A DNA stretch of 5,484 bases from an uncultured Rhodospirillales bacterium (GTDB taxonomy: Bacteria > Pseudomonadota > Alphaproteobacteria > Acetobacterales > Acetobacteraceae). This document shows, in pieces, positions 1 through 5,478 of this stretch. The stretch covers positions 1 through 5,484 of the forward strand of contig CAIYPH010000528.1 in assembly GCA_903928045.1 (NCBI GenBank), read 5' to 3'. Position 1 is the first letter of the stretch. Each line of letters begins with the position of its first letter. The notes under the pieces were generated by a model, which was not told the origin of the DNA, made no database searches, and worked only from the letters and a program-made list of their open reading frames with translations. The translations under genes were made by a program, and so were the position numbers.

Positions 1-1316
1 TCGCCGAATTCCAGCCGGAACCCGATCCGCTCCAGCCCCTCCAGCAGCGGCGCATCAAGCGCCCGCGCCTTGTCGGTCAGCAGCTTGTGCGCCTGCTTCA
101 TCACAGGCAGCGGGAAGGACATGTTGATCAGGTCCCGGTCCGCCAATGTCGGACCGTCCCCATAGTAAACACTGTCATACAGCTGCGCGCTCGGCTCCAC
201 GTTCACCACCAGCGTCGGGCTCCGCTGCACCATGGTGACCACCGCGCCATTACCATGCAGCTCCTGCGCGATGTCATGCGCGCTCGTCCCGGTGCCGAAC
301 ACGAACACCTTCCGCCCGCGCCACTGGCCGGGCTCGGCGAAGCGGCTCGAATGCACCACGGTCCCGGCGAACCGATCAAGCGTCGGGATCTCCGGCAGAT
401 TCGGCGTCCCGCTCACCGAGGTTGCCATCACGATATGCCGCGGCCGCACCACCCGCTCGCCATCGCCCCGCCGCAACCTGGCCGTCCACCGCCCGGCGGC
501 CGCGTCATACGAGGCTCCGAGGAAATCCGTCTCCCTCCAGAAATCGATTTCCATCGCCTCGGCATAGAACTCCAGCCAATTCGCGATCTTGTCCTTCGGG
601 ATATAGTGCGGCCAGGTCTTGGGGAACGGCAGATACGGCAGATGGTTGCTGTAGACCTGGTTGTGCAGCTTCAGCCCATGGTACCGCTTGCGCCAGTTGT
701 CACCGACCCGCGCCATCCGGTCCACCACCAGCGCCTCCACCCCCAGCGCGCCCAGCGACGCCGCCGCGGTCAACCCCGCATGCCCGCCGCCGACGATCAG
801 CACCGCGGGATCGCGGTCCGCGTAGCCCAGCCGCGCCTGGCGCTTGTCCAGCCAATTCGGCCCGCCGAAATCCCGCTCGAACGCCGGCTCCTCGCGCGCC
901 AGCCGCTCCGTCTCCTCGTCATGCCCGGCGATCGCGTGCAGCGACGTCATTAGCGTCCACGCCGCCCCGTCCGGCATCAGCCGCAAAATCCCCGCGCCCA
1001 CCCCGGCATCGGTGTCGAAGCGCAGAATCGCCTCCACCACCGCTTCGCCCGCGCGCTCCACGAACCGCGGCGGATACCGCGCGGGATCAACGGCGAAATT
1101 CCGCGCCCCGGCCCGCGCCCGCGCCGCCAGCAACCCCGCCGCCACCGCGTCGCGCCCGCTGGTCGTGGCAATCCGCCAGGTCAGCGCCAGTATGTCCCGC
1201 CAATGCCCATCCGGGCGGAACAGCGCGGCAATCCCGGCCGCATCGCCGGCGGCGTTGAACTGGCCCAGCCAGGTCTCGATCATCTGGCTGGCGGACGGCG
1301 TAGTGGTTTGCAGCAT
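1..1316 (-). CDS. Flavin-containing monooxygenase with N-terminal NTF2/SnoaL-like domain (partial, C-terminus off the left edge)
   Basis: The minus-strand frame is open from an ATG at 1316-1314 to the window edge: 438 codons, no stop. Residues 1 to about 140 (start MLQTTTPSASQMIETWLGQF) look like an NTF2/SnoaL-like domain: an early helix, then ALFRPDGHWRD and a closing strand near 118-128. The flavoprotein part begins near 170. VLIVGGGHAGLTAA (172-185) is the FAD Rossmann glycine motif, and GDNWRKRYHGLKLHNQVYSNH (205-225) is the FMO/BVMO GxW region. FAGTVVHSSRF (316-326) fits FxGxxxHxxxF, the FMO fingerprint rather than the BVMO form ending in W. VFVFGTGTSAHDIAQEL (337-353) is the second, NAD(P)H-binding glycine motif. 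Relatives of this build are, from memory, near 600 residues, so roughly a quarter is missing. GAGGGG (plus-strand CCCCTC at 1326-1331) lies 9 bases before the ATG and supports this start. The gene is divergent from the lactonase. By family it uses NAD(P)H and O2 to oxygenate a small molecule; N- or S-oxidation and Baeyer-Villiger insertion are both possible. Substrate unknown. Confidence 0.93.
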   Translation of the reverse strand, partial: MLQTTTPSASQMIETWLGQFNAAGDAAGIAALFRPDGHWRDILALTWRIATTSGRDAVAAGLLAARARAGARNFAVDPARYPPRFVERAGEAVVEAILRFDTDAGVGAGILRLMPDGAAWTLMTSLHAIAGHDEETERLAREEPAFERDFGGPNWLDKRQARLGYADRDPAVLIVGGGHAGLTAAASLGALGVEALVVDRMARVGDNWRKRYHGLKLHNQVYSNHLPYLPFPKTWPHYIPKDKIANWLEFYAEAMEIDFWRETDFLGASYDAAAGRWTARLRRGDGERVVRPRHIVMATSVSGTPNLPEIPTLDRFAGTVVHSSRFAEPGQWRGRKVFVFGTGTSAHDIAQELHGNGAVVTMVQRSPTLVVNVEPSAQLYDSVYYGDGPTLADRDLINMSFPLPVMKQAHKLLTDKARALDAPLLEGLERIGFRLEFG

Positions 1317-1361
1317 CCCTTGAGGCCCCTCGGAGAGTCGATTTGGCGAGACCCTAGGCGC

Positions 1362-1397
1362 GGGCGGGCAGGGGCCGCAAGGCGGGGAGGGGAGGGG
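1362..1397 (+). other. G-run cluster, possible G-quadruplex or triplex-forming tract
   Basis: Six runs of three or four G fall within 36 bases: 1362-1364, 1366-1368, 1371-1374, 1384-1387, 1389-1392 and 1394-1397. The last three are G4 runs separated by single A residues, making GGGGAGGGGAGGGG, a mirror-symmetric homopurine stretch. Spacers are 1, 2, 9, 1 and 1 bases, so one loop exceeds the usual 7-base limit for a canonical quadruplex. The G-rich strand is the non-template strand for the lactonase and the template strand for the monooxygenase. A structural role is inferred only. Confidence 0.4.
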
Positions 1398-1400
1398 ACG

Positions 1401-1410
1401 GAAGCGCTTC
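1401..1410. promoter_or_regulatory. Perfect 10-bp palindrome GAAGCGCTTC, candidate operator
   Basis: GAAGCGCTTC is its own reverse complement and has the central CG seen in many LacI/GalR-family operators (compare the GAAAGCGCTTTC core). It sits mid-way in the divergent region, overlapping the left edge of the AT-rich inverted repeat by 3 bases. The symmetry does not extend further: flanks are CG on the left and TC on the right. A 10-bp perfect palindrome arises by chance about five times in a random sequence of this window's length, so position is the main argument. Confidence 0.25.
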
Positions 1411-1429
1411 TCTTTGTTCACAAAAAGAA
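1408..1429. repeat. AT-rich 22-bp inverted repeat in the divergent promoter region
   Basis: TTCTCTTTGT (1408-1417) and ACAAAAAGAA (1420-1429) pair at 9 of 10 positions around a 2-base centre. The element has five G/C in 22 bases, a sharp AT island in GC-rich DNA. Lying between two divergent starts, it cannot be a normal gene-end terminator for either flanking gene, so a protein-binding or promoter-melting role is more natural. It resembles the palindrome after the last gene (5453-5478); both may be copies of a dispersed genomic repeat. Confidence 0.55.
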
Positions 1430-1516
1430 CATCCTTCCTCCCCCGCCTTGCGCCAAACCCGCCAAGAGAGAAAACTCCCCCCAATGCCGGCAACGGCGGA
1501 TCAAGGGGACAGATGA

Positions 1517-2413
1517 ATGACGATCGATATCAGCTTCGTCGGCCGCGGCCGTGACAAGCTCGGCGAGGGCGCGCTGTGGGACCCGCTGGAACAAGCCTTC
1601 TACTGGGTGGACATCAACGCCCCCAGTGTCCAGCGCTATGACCCGGCGACCCATCGCTTCCGCCGCTTCCCCATGCCCGACCTCGTCGGCAGCGTCGGCC
1701 TCGCCGCCCCCGGTACGCTGCTCGTCGCGCTTCGCCACGGCTTCCACATCTTCGACATCGCAACCGGCGCGGTGCGCCCGCTCGCACTGCCCGAGGACGG
1801 CAACCTCGGCGTGCGCTTCAACGACGGCAAGATGGACCGCCAGGGCCGCTATCTCTGCGGCACCATGGACTTCGCGCCCGAGGAAAAGCCCGGGCTCGGC
1901 AAGCTCTACCGGCTCGATGCCAACCTCTCCTGCCACGTGCTGGAAACCGGGCTCGGCGTCTCCAACGGCCTCTGCTTCAGCCCCTCCGGCACCACGATGT
2001 ACTTCGCCGACAGCCCGCGCGGCGTGCTCTGGGCCTATGACTACGACATCGCGACCGGCACGCCGAGCAACCGCCGCGTGCTGGCCGATACCCGTGCCAT
2101 CGCCGGTTCCGCGGCCGATGGCGCCACCGTGGATGCGCAGGGGCATATCTGGGTCGCCCTCATCCACGCCGGCGCACTGGGCCGCTTCACCCCCTCTGGC
2201 GAACTGGTGCAGCGCATCGACGTGCCGATTCCCTACCCGACCTGCCCCGCCTTCGGCGGCCCGGGCCTCGATACGCTCTATTGCACCGCCATCTCCGACT
2301 CCGGCGGCCGCCTGCGCGCCGATCACCGGGACGCCGGCCGCCTGATGCGCATCATCGGCACCGGCGCCCGCGGCCTGCCCGAGACCCGCTTCCGACTGGG
2401 CGTGCCGGCCTGA
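1517..2413 (+). CDS. SMP-30/gluconolactonase/LRE-family lactone hydrolase
   Basis: A 298-residue protein, the normal length for this six-bladed beta-propeller family (regucalcin, gluconolactonase, arabinolactonase, drp35). It hydrolyses lactones with one bound divalent metal. Family metal ligands are in place: Glu17 in LGEGALW, Asn150 in VSNGLCFSPSG and Asp201 in ADGATVD. Arg100 and Asn102 in VRFNDGKMDRQG match the substrate-contact positions known from human SMP-30. No signal peptide is seen, so it should be cytoplasmic. AAGGGG (1503-1508) lies 8 bases before the ATG and supports the start. It is divergent from the monooxygenase and 189 bp ahead of the SDR, so it may be the first gene of the plus-strand operon. 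Beside an oxygenase and a dehydrogenase, it could open a lactone made by those enzymes; a sugar-acid lactone is equally compatible. Family call sure, substrate unknown. Confidence 0.94.
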   Translation: MTIDISFVGRGRDKLGEGALWDPLEQAFYWVDINAPSVQRYDPATHRFRRFPMPDLVGSVGLAAPGTLLVALRHGFHIFDIATGAVRPLALPEDGNLGVRFNDGKMDRQGRYLCGTMDFAPEEKPGLGKLYRLDANLSCHVLETGLGVSNGLCFSPSGTTMYFADSPRGVLWAYDYDIATGTPSNRRVLADTRAIAGSAADGATVDAQGHIWVALIHAGALGRFTPSGELVQRIDVPIPYPTCPAFGGPGLDTLYCTAISDSGGRLRADHRDAGRLMRIIGTGARGLPETRFRLGVPA

Positions 2414-2462
2414 CCTGCCATCCCGCACGGGCGCGCACTTCGAAATCGCCCATGTGAAACTC

Positions 2463-2506
2463 GGCATGGCCGCCGCCAATGCTGTCATTGTGCGGCGGCC
2501 GGTGCC
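2463..2506 (+). other. Strong imperfect hairpin between lactonase and SDR genes
   Basis: GGCCGCCGC (2468-2476) pairs perfectly with GCGGCGGCC (2492-2500), and CAATG (2477-2481) with CATTG (2486-2490). This leaves a 4-base loop CTGT (2482-2485) and a single bulged T (2491). Outside, GGCA (2463-2466) can pair with TGCC (2503-2506) across a small internal loop, giving 18 base pairs in all. No T run follows, so it is not a classical intrinsic terminator in the plus direction. It could stabilise or protect mRNA ends, act as an attenuator, or be a REP-like element. Confidence 0.6.
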
Positions 2507-2602
2507 AATCTCCCCGCAACGGCCTCGGCAGCGGGGCGATGACAACGATGCGGGGGAACAAGACATGCGGCAGTCCGGCAATCACGGCGGGGAGGCCTGA
2601 CC

Positions 2603-3490
2603 ATGCGGGACCTCGCAGGGCGTGTCGCCCTCGTCACTGGCGGCGCCGGCGGCATCGGGCTTGGCATCGCGCGCGCCTTCCAGTCGGCCGGCATGCGCGT
2701 GGCCATCGCCGACATCGATGCACCCCGCCTCGGCGCCACCGCTGCCGCGCATGGCATGCTCGCGGTAATGCTCGACATCACCAACGCGGCCTCGTGGGCC
2801 GCGGCCGTCGCCCAGGTCGAGGCGACACTCGGGCCGATCGATCTGCTATGCAACAACGCCGGCGTCATGCAGGGCCGCTTCGGTGACGGCACCCCTATCC
2901 ATCTTGCTGAAATGCCGGAAACCCTGTTCCGCACCGTCGTGGAAATCAACCTCACCGGCAGCTTCCTCGGCGTCCGCACCGTGGTGCCCGGAATGATCGC
3001 CCGCGGCCACGGCCACATCGTCAACACCGCCTCGATGGCCGGGCTCATCGCGCCGGGCGGTCTCGGCGCCTATGCCGCGTCGAAATACGCCGTGCTCGGC
3101 ATGACGGAGTCGCTGCGGGCGGAACTCGCGCCGAAGGGCATCGGGGTCAGCGTGCTGTGTCCCGGGGCGGTCGAGAGCGACCTCGTCGCCACCTCCGCCG
3201 CCCGCCACGCCGCCACTCGCGGCGAGTCGGTCCCACTCGAAGCCAGCCGGCCGGTCTCCTATCACCGCATGACCGCCCAGTCGGTCGGCACTCGCGTGCT
3301 CCAGTCCGTCCTGCAGAACGAATTCTACATCCTCACCCACCCCGACTACGCGCCCCTCTTCGCCGAGCGCGCCGCCGCCGTCGCCGCCAGCTTCGGTGCC
3401 CCGGCCGAGCCCGGCTACACCGAGCCGGAGATGGTGCTCACCCGCTCGCGCAACCCCGAATATGTCCGCGCCGCACGCCAGGAGACCTAA
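2603..3490 (+). CDS. Classical short-chain dehydrogenase/reductase (SDR)
   Basis: A 295-residue SDR with the classical motifs in order. VTGGAGGIG (11-19) is the TGxxxGxG cofactor turn, Asp37 ends the second strand (VAIADID), Asp58 is in LDIT, NNAG is at 84-87 and Asn116 in INLTGS. The catalytic Ser144 is in NTASMAG, YAASK gives Tyr157 and Lys161, and PG is at 187-188. An acidic residue at position 37 usually means NAD(H) rather than NADP(H) preference. A 40-50 residue tail past the core (FYILTHPDY near 241-249, then SRNPEYVRAARQET) makes it longer than the minimal 250-residue form. GGGGAGG (2589-2595) lies 7 bases before the ATG. The next gene starts 2 bases after the stop, so the two are co-transcribed. 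It should interconvert an alcohol and a ketone in the cytoplasm; the substrate cannot be told. Confidence 0.95.
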   Translation: MRDLAGRVALVTGGAGGIGLGIARAFQSAGMRVAIADIDAPRLGATAAAHGMLAVMLDITNAASWAAAVAQVEATLGPIDLLCNNAGVMQGRFGDGTPIHLAEMPETLFRTVVEINLTGSFLGVRTVVPGMIARGHGHIVNTASMAGLIAPGGLGAYAASKYAVLGMTESLRAELAPKGIGVSVLCPGAVESDLVATSAARHAATRGESVPLEASRPVSYHRMTAQSVGTRVLQSVLQNEFYILTHPDYAPLFAERAAAVAASFGAPAEPGYTEPEMVLTRSRNPEYVRAARQET

Positions 3491-3492
3491 CC

Positions 3493-3936
3493 ATGGATGA
3501 CCTCGCTTGCCTGCTGATCGAACGCGCCTGCCTCCGCCTGATGACCGCCTACTGCACCCATCTCGACAACCGCGACACCGATGCCTTCCTCGACCTCTAC
3601 ACCCCCGAAGCCACCTGGATCCGCACCGAGCCGCTACCGGCGATCGAACTCGCCGGGCGAGAGGCGATCCGCGGCTTTGTCGAGCGCCGCGGCGCCGACA
3701 GCTACTCCAAGCACCTGGTGATCAACCCGGTGATCGACGTCATCGACGCTGACACCGCCAAGGGCGTCTCCTTCGGCATGGTGGTCCGCGGCCCGGCCGA
3801 TGGCGCGCTGCCGGTGCCGATGCGTGGGCTCGAATTGCTGGTGGAGTACCGCGACAGCTTCGTTCGCACCGCGGCTGGCTGGCGGATCGCGCGGCGCGAG
3901 ATGTCCCGGCTGATCGACGCCGAGGCTAAGCGGTGA
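3493..3936 (+). CDS. SnoaL-like / NTF2-fold small protein (SnoaL_4 type)
   Basis: A 147-residue protein with the layout of SnoaL-like NTF2-fold proteins. An N-terminal helix leads into LMTAYCTHLDNRDTDAFLDLYTPEATWIR (16-44), the usual region with a conserved Tyr and Asp (Tyr20, Asp25). Then comes GREAIRGFVERR (55-66) and SKHLVINPVIDVIDADTAKG (72-91), with His74 where this family often has a pocket histidine. The last strand, FVRTAAGWRIARREMSRL (123-140), is the typical end. Members include isomerases, dehydratases, epoxide hydrolases, hydroxylase subunits and non-enzymatic binders, so the activity is open. ATG 3493 is chosen because AGGAGA (3480-3485) lies 7 bases upstream and the SDR stop is 2 bases away; the frame stays open further upstream but that overlaps the SDR gene. 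Its end overlaps the next gene by 4 bases. It should act on the same metabolite as the SDR. Confidence 0.88.
   Translation: MDDLACLLIERACLRLMTAYCTHLDNRDTDAFLDLYTPEATWIRTEPLPAIELAGREAIRGFVERRGADSYSKHLVINPVIDVIDADTAKGVSFGMVVRGPADGALPVPMRGLELLVEYRDSFVRTAAGWRIARREMSRLIDAEAKR
3922..3925 (+). promoter_or_regulatory. Shine-Dalgarno GAGG for the GTG-started solute-binding protein
   Basis: GAGG lies inside the last codons of the SnoaL-like gene, 7 bases before GTG 3933-3935. Together with the signal peptide that begins exactly there, it fixes the start of the binding-protein gene. The GTGA overlap (3933-3936) indicates translational coupling. Confidence 0.6.
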
Positions 3937-5450
3937 AGGCGCTGCGCCGGCTCGCCGTCGTCCTGGCGCTGGCCGCCGGGCTCGCCGGCCCGGCGCTTGC
4001 GCAGAAATCCGCCGACACGCTGCGCATTTCCTGGCGCGACGCGGTGCCGAATGTCGACCCCTACTACAACACCCAGCGCAACGGCATCATCCTCGCCGAC
4101 CTCGCCTGGGACGGGCTGCTGTATCGTGACCCCGCGACCGGCCAGATCGGCCCCGCCCTCGCCACCGAATGGCGGCAGGTGGACGACATTACGCTCGAAT
4201 TCACCCTGCGCGCGGGGGTGACCTTCCATAACGGCGATGCCTTCACCGCCGAGGATGTCGCCTACACCGTCAACACCATCCTCGCCGATCCACGGGTCGT
4301 CACCCCCAGCAACTACGCCTTCCTCGCCGGCGCCGAGGCGATCGACGCCCAGCATGTCCGCCTGCGTCTCAAGCGGCCCTTCCCGCCGGCCCTCAACGTC
4401 ATCGCCGCCATCATGCCGATCTGGCCCAGCGCCTATCGCGCCCGTATCGGGCCCGAGGCCTACGCCAAGGCCCCGGTCGGCACCGGCCCATACCGCATGA
4501 TGCCAATCACCGGGCCGGGCGAGATCGCGCTCGAACGCTTCGACGCCCACTACCCCGCCAGCCCCAAGGGACGGCCCGCCATCCGCCGGCTCGTCATCCA
4601 TCAGGTCGCCGACGTCACCACCGAAATGGCGGAGCTGCTCGGCAACCGCGCCGACTGGATCTCCGATTTCCCGGCTGACCAGTTCGACAACATCGCCCGC
4701 CTGCCCACAATGCAGGCGGTGCGCGCCGAGGTGCAGCGCGTCACCTACCTCAACATGGATGCTGCCGGCCGCTCCGGCGCCGGCAATCCGCTCACCAACA
4801 TCAAGGTCCGCCAGGCGATCGCCCATGCGATCGACCGCGAAACCCTGGCCGCGCAATTCATGCCCGGCGGCTCGCACGTGCTCAACATCGCCTGCTTCCC
4901 CGGCGAATTCGGCTGCGACCAGGCCGCCGGCGTGCACTACGCCTATGACCCCACCAAAGCCCGCGCCTTGCTGGCCGAGGCCGGATTCGCCAATGGCGTC
5001 GAGCTCGATCTCTACTCCTACCTCCCGGGGATCTGGACCGGCGCCATCCAGAACTACCTCGCCGCCGCCGGCATCACCGCGCGCACCCACACCATGTCGG
5101 CCGGCGCCGTCATCCAGCTCGCCCAGCAGGGCAAGCTGCCGCTCGCCTTCGCCGGCTGGGGCGGCTTCGCGGTGAACGACGTCTCGGCTTTCCTCGGCTA
5201 TTTCTACACCAAGGGCAGCTTCGCGATGGCGTATGATGACGAGGTCACCGCCCTGGTCACCGAGGGGGCGCGCATCCTCGATGCCGAGCGCCGCCGCACC
5301 CTCTACGCCCAGGCCTTCCGCCTCATCACCGAGCGCGCCTATTTCCTGCCGCTGTTCACCTACGTGAAGACCTACGGTTTCTCCCGCCAGCTCGATTTCA
5401 CGCCCTGGCCCGACGACAACCCCCGCTTCTACCGGGCTAGGTGGAAGTAA
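3933..5450 (+). CDS. Periplasmic ABC-transporter substrate-binding protein, family 5 (DppA/OppA/NikA type)
   Basis: A 505-residue protein started by GTG. The first 23 residues are a clean Sec signal peptide: positive MKALRR, hydrophobic LAVVLALAAGLAG, then ALA before Gln24, a type I signal peptidase site. There is no lipobox Cys, so a soluble periplasmic protein is expected. LEFTLRAGVTFHNGDAFTAE (88-107) followed by DVAYTVN is the family 5 binding-protein signature. PVGTGPY (181-187) and VRQAIAHAIDR (292-302) are further hallmarks. Length is normal for the family (about 500-540). Cys321 and Cys328 may form a disulfide. It delivers a ligand to an inner-membrane permease/ATPase complex not in this window. 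Family ligands include peptides, nickel, glutathione, opines and sugars, so the ligand is unknown; linkage to catabolic genes suggests their substrate or a precursor. It overlaps the SnoaL-like gene by 4 bases. Confidence 0.95.
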   Translation: MKALRRLAVVLALAAGLAGPALAQKSADTLRISWRDAVPNVDPYYNTQRNGIILADLAWDGLLYRDPATGQIGPALATEWRQVDDITLEFTLRAGVTFHNGDAFTAEDVAYTVNTILADPRVVTPSNYAFLAGAEAIDAQHVRLRLKRPFPPALNVIAAIMPIWPSAYRARIGPEAYAKAPVGTGPYRMMPITGPGEIALERFDAHYPASPKGRPAIRRLVIHQVADVTTEMAELLGNRADWISDFPADQFDNIARLPTMQAVRAEVQRVTYLNMDAAGRSGAGNPLTNIKVRQAIAHAIDRETLAAQFMPGGSHVLNIACFPGEFGCDQAAGVHYAYDPTKARALLAEAGFANGVELDLYSYLPGIWTGAIQNYLAAAGITARTHTMSAGAVIQLAQQGKLPLAFAGWGGFAVNDVSAFLGYFYTKGSFAMAYDDEVTALVTEGARILDAERRRTLYAQAFRLITERAYFLPLFTYVKTYGFSRQLDFTPWPDDNPRFYRARWK

Positions 5451-5452
5451 GC

Positions 5453-5478
5453 GCGTCTTTTTTCGAAAAAAAAGAAGC
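5453..5478 (+). terminator. AT-rich palindrome at operon end, possible terminator (cut by window end)
   Basis: Just after the binding-protein stop, TTTTTTCGAAAAAA (5458-5471) is a perfect palindrome. It extends outward as GCGTCTTTTTT (5453-5463) against AAAAAAAAGAAGC (5466-5478), with one mismatch and two extra A residues. It is followed by AAAAAA to the window edge. On the plus strand the hairpin is followed by A rather than T, so it is not a textbook terminator as seen; a further T-rich arm beyond the edge could complete one. It resembles the inverted repeat at 1408-1429. Confidence 0.35.

Larger units (their letters stand above)
1317..1516. promoter_or_regulatory. Divergent intergenic region between the monooxygenase and lactonase genes
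   Basis: These 200 bases separate two genes read away from each other, so both promoters should lie here. No convincing sigma-70 boxes are visible. The best rightward pair is TTGCGC (1448-1453) with AAAACT (1471-1476), 17-bp spacer. The best leftward pair is TTGCGG and TAGGGT (plus-strand CCGCAA at 1375-1380 and ACCCTA at 1351-1356), 18-bp spacer. Each box matches consensus at only about three of six positions, so these are guesses. The region also holds a cluster of G runs, the palindrome GAAGCGCTTC and an AT-rich inverted repeat, listed separately. One regulator acting on both promoters is plausible, but no regulator gene is in the window. Confidence 0.6.

Noticed and set aside
87..1323. 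Plus-strand open frames of 105-288 codons opposite the monooxygenase
   Set aside because: Their translations are Arg/Pro/Ser/Ala-rich and motif-free, while the minus strand carries two Rossmann motifs and the FMO fingerprint.
1415..1430. LexA-like site around GTTC-N7-GAAC (1416-1430)
   Set aside because: The alphaproteobacterial SOS box is a direct repeat (GTTC-N7-GTTC). Here the half-sites are inverted, and the neighbouring genes are not SOS genes.
1418..2581. 387-codon open frame on the minus strand opposite the lactonase
   Set aside because: It is antisense to a well-supported SMP-30 gene, its translation is repetitive Ala/Gly/Glu with no motif, and it runs through both intergenic structures.
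2466..2600. 44-codon open frame starting ATG 2466 in the lactonase-SDR spacer
   Set aside because: No Shine-Dalgarno sequence precedes it, its 5' part lies in the hairpin, and the translation resembles no known protein. Only its last 11 codons, with their own possible start, are kept as a weak leader-peptide idea.
3157..3492. Upstream extension of the SnoaL-like frame into the SDR gene
   Set aside because: The extra residues are Arg/Pro-rich out-of-frame reading of the SDR. The ATG at 3493 has a good Shine-Dalgarno sequence and gives a normal-length protein.
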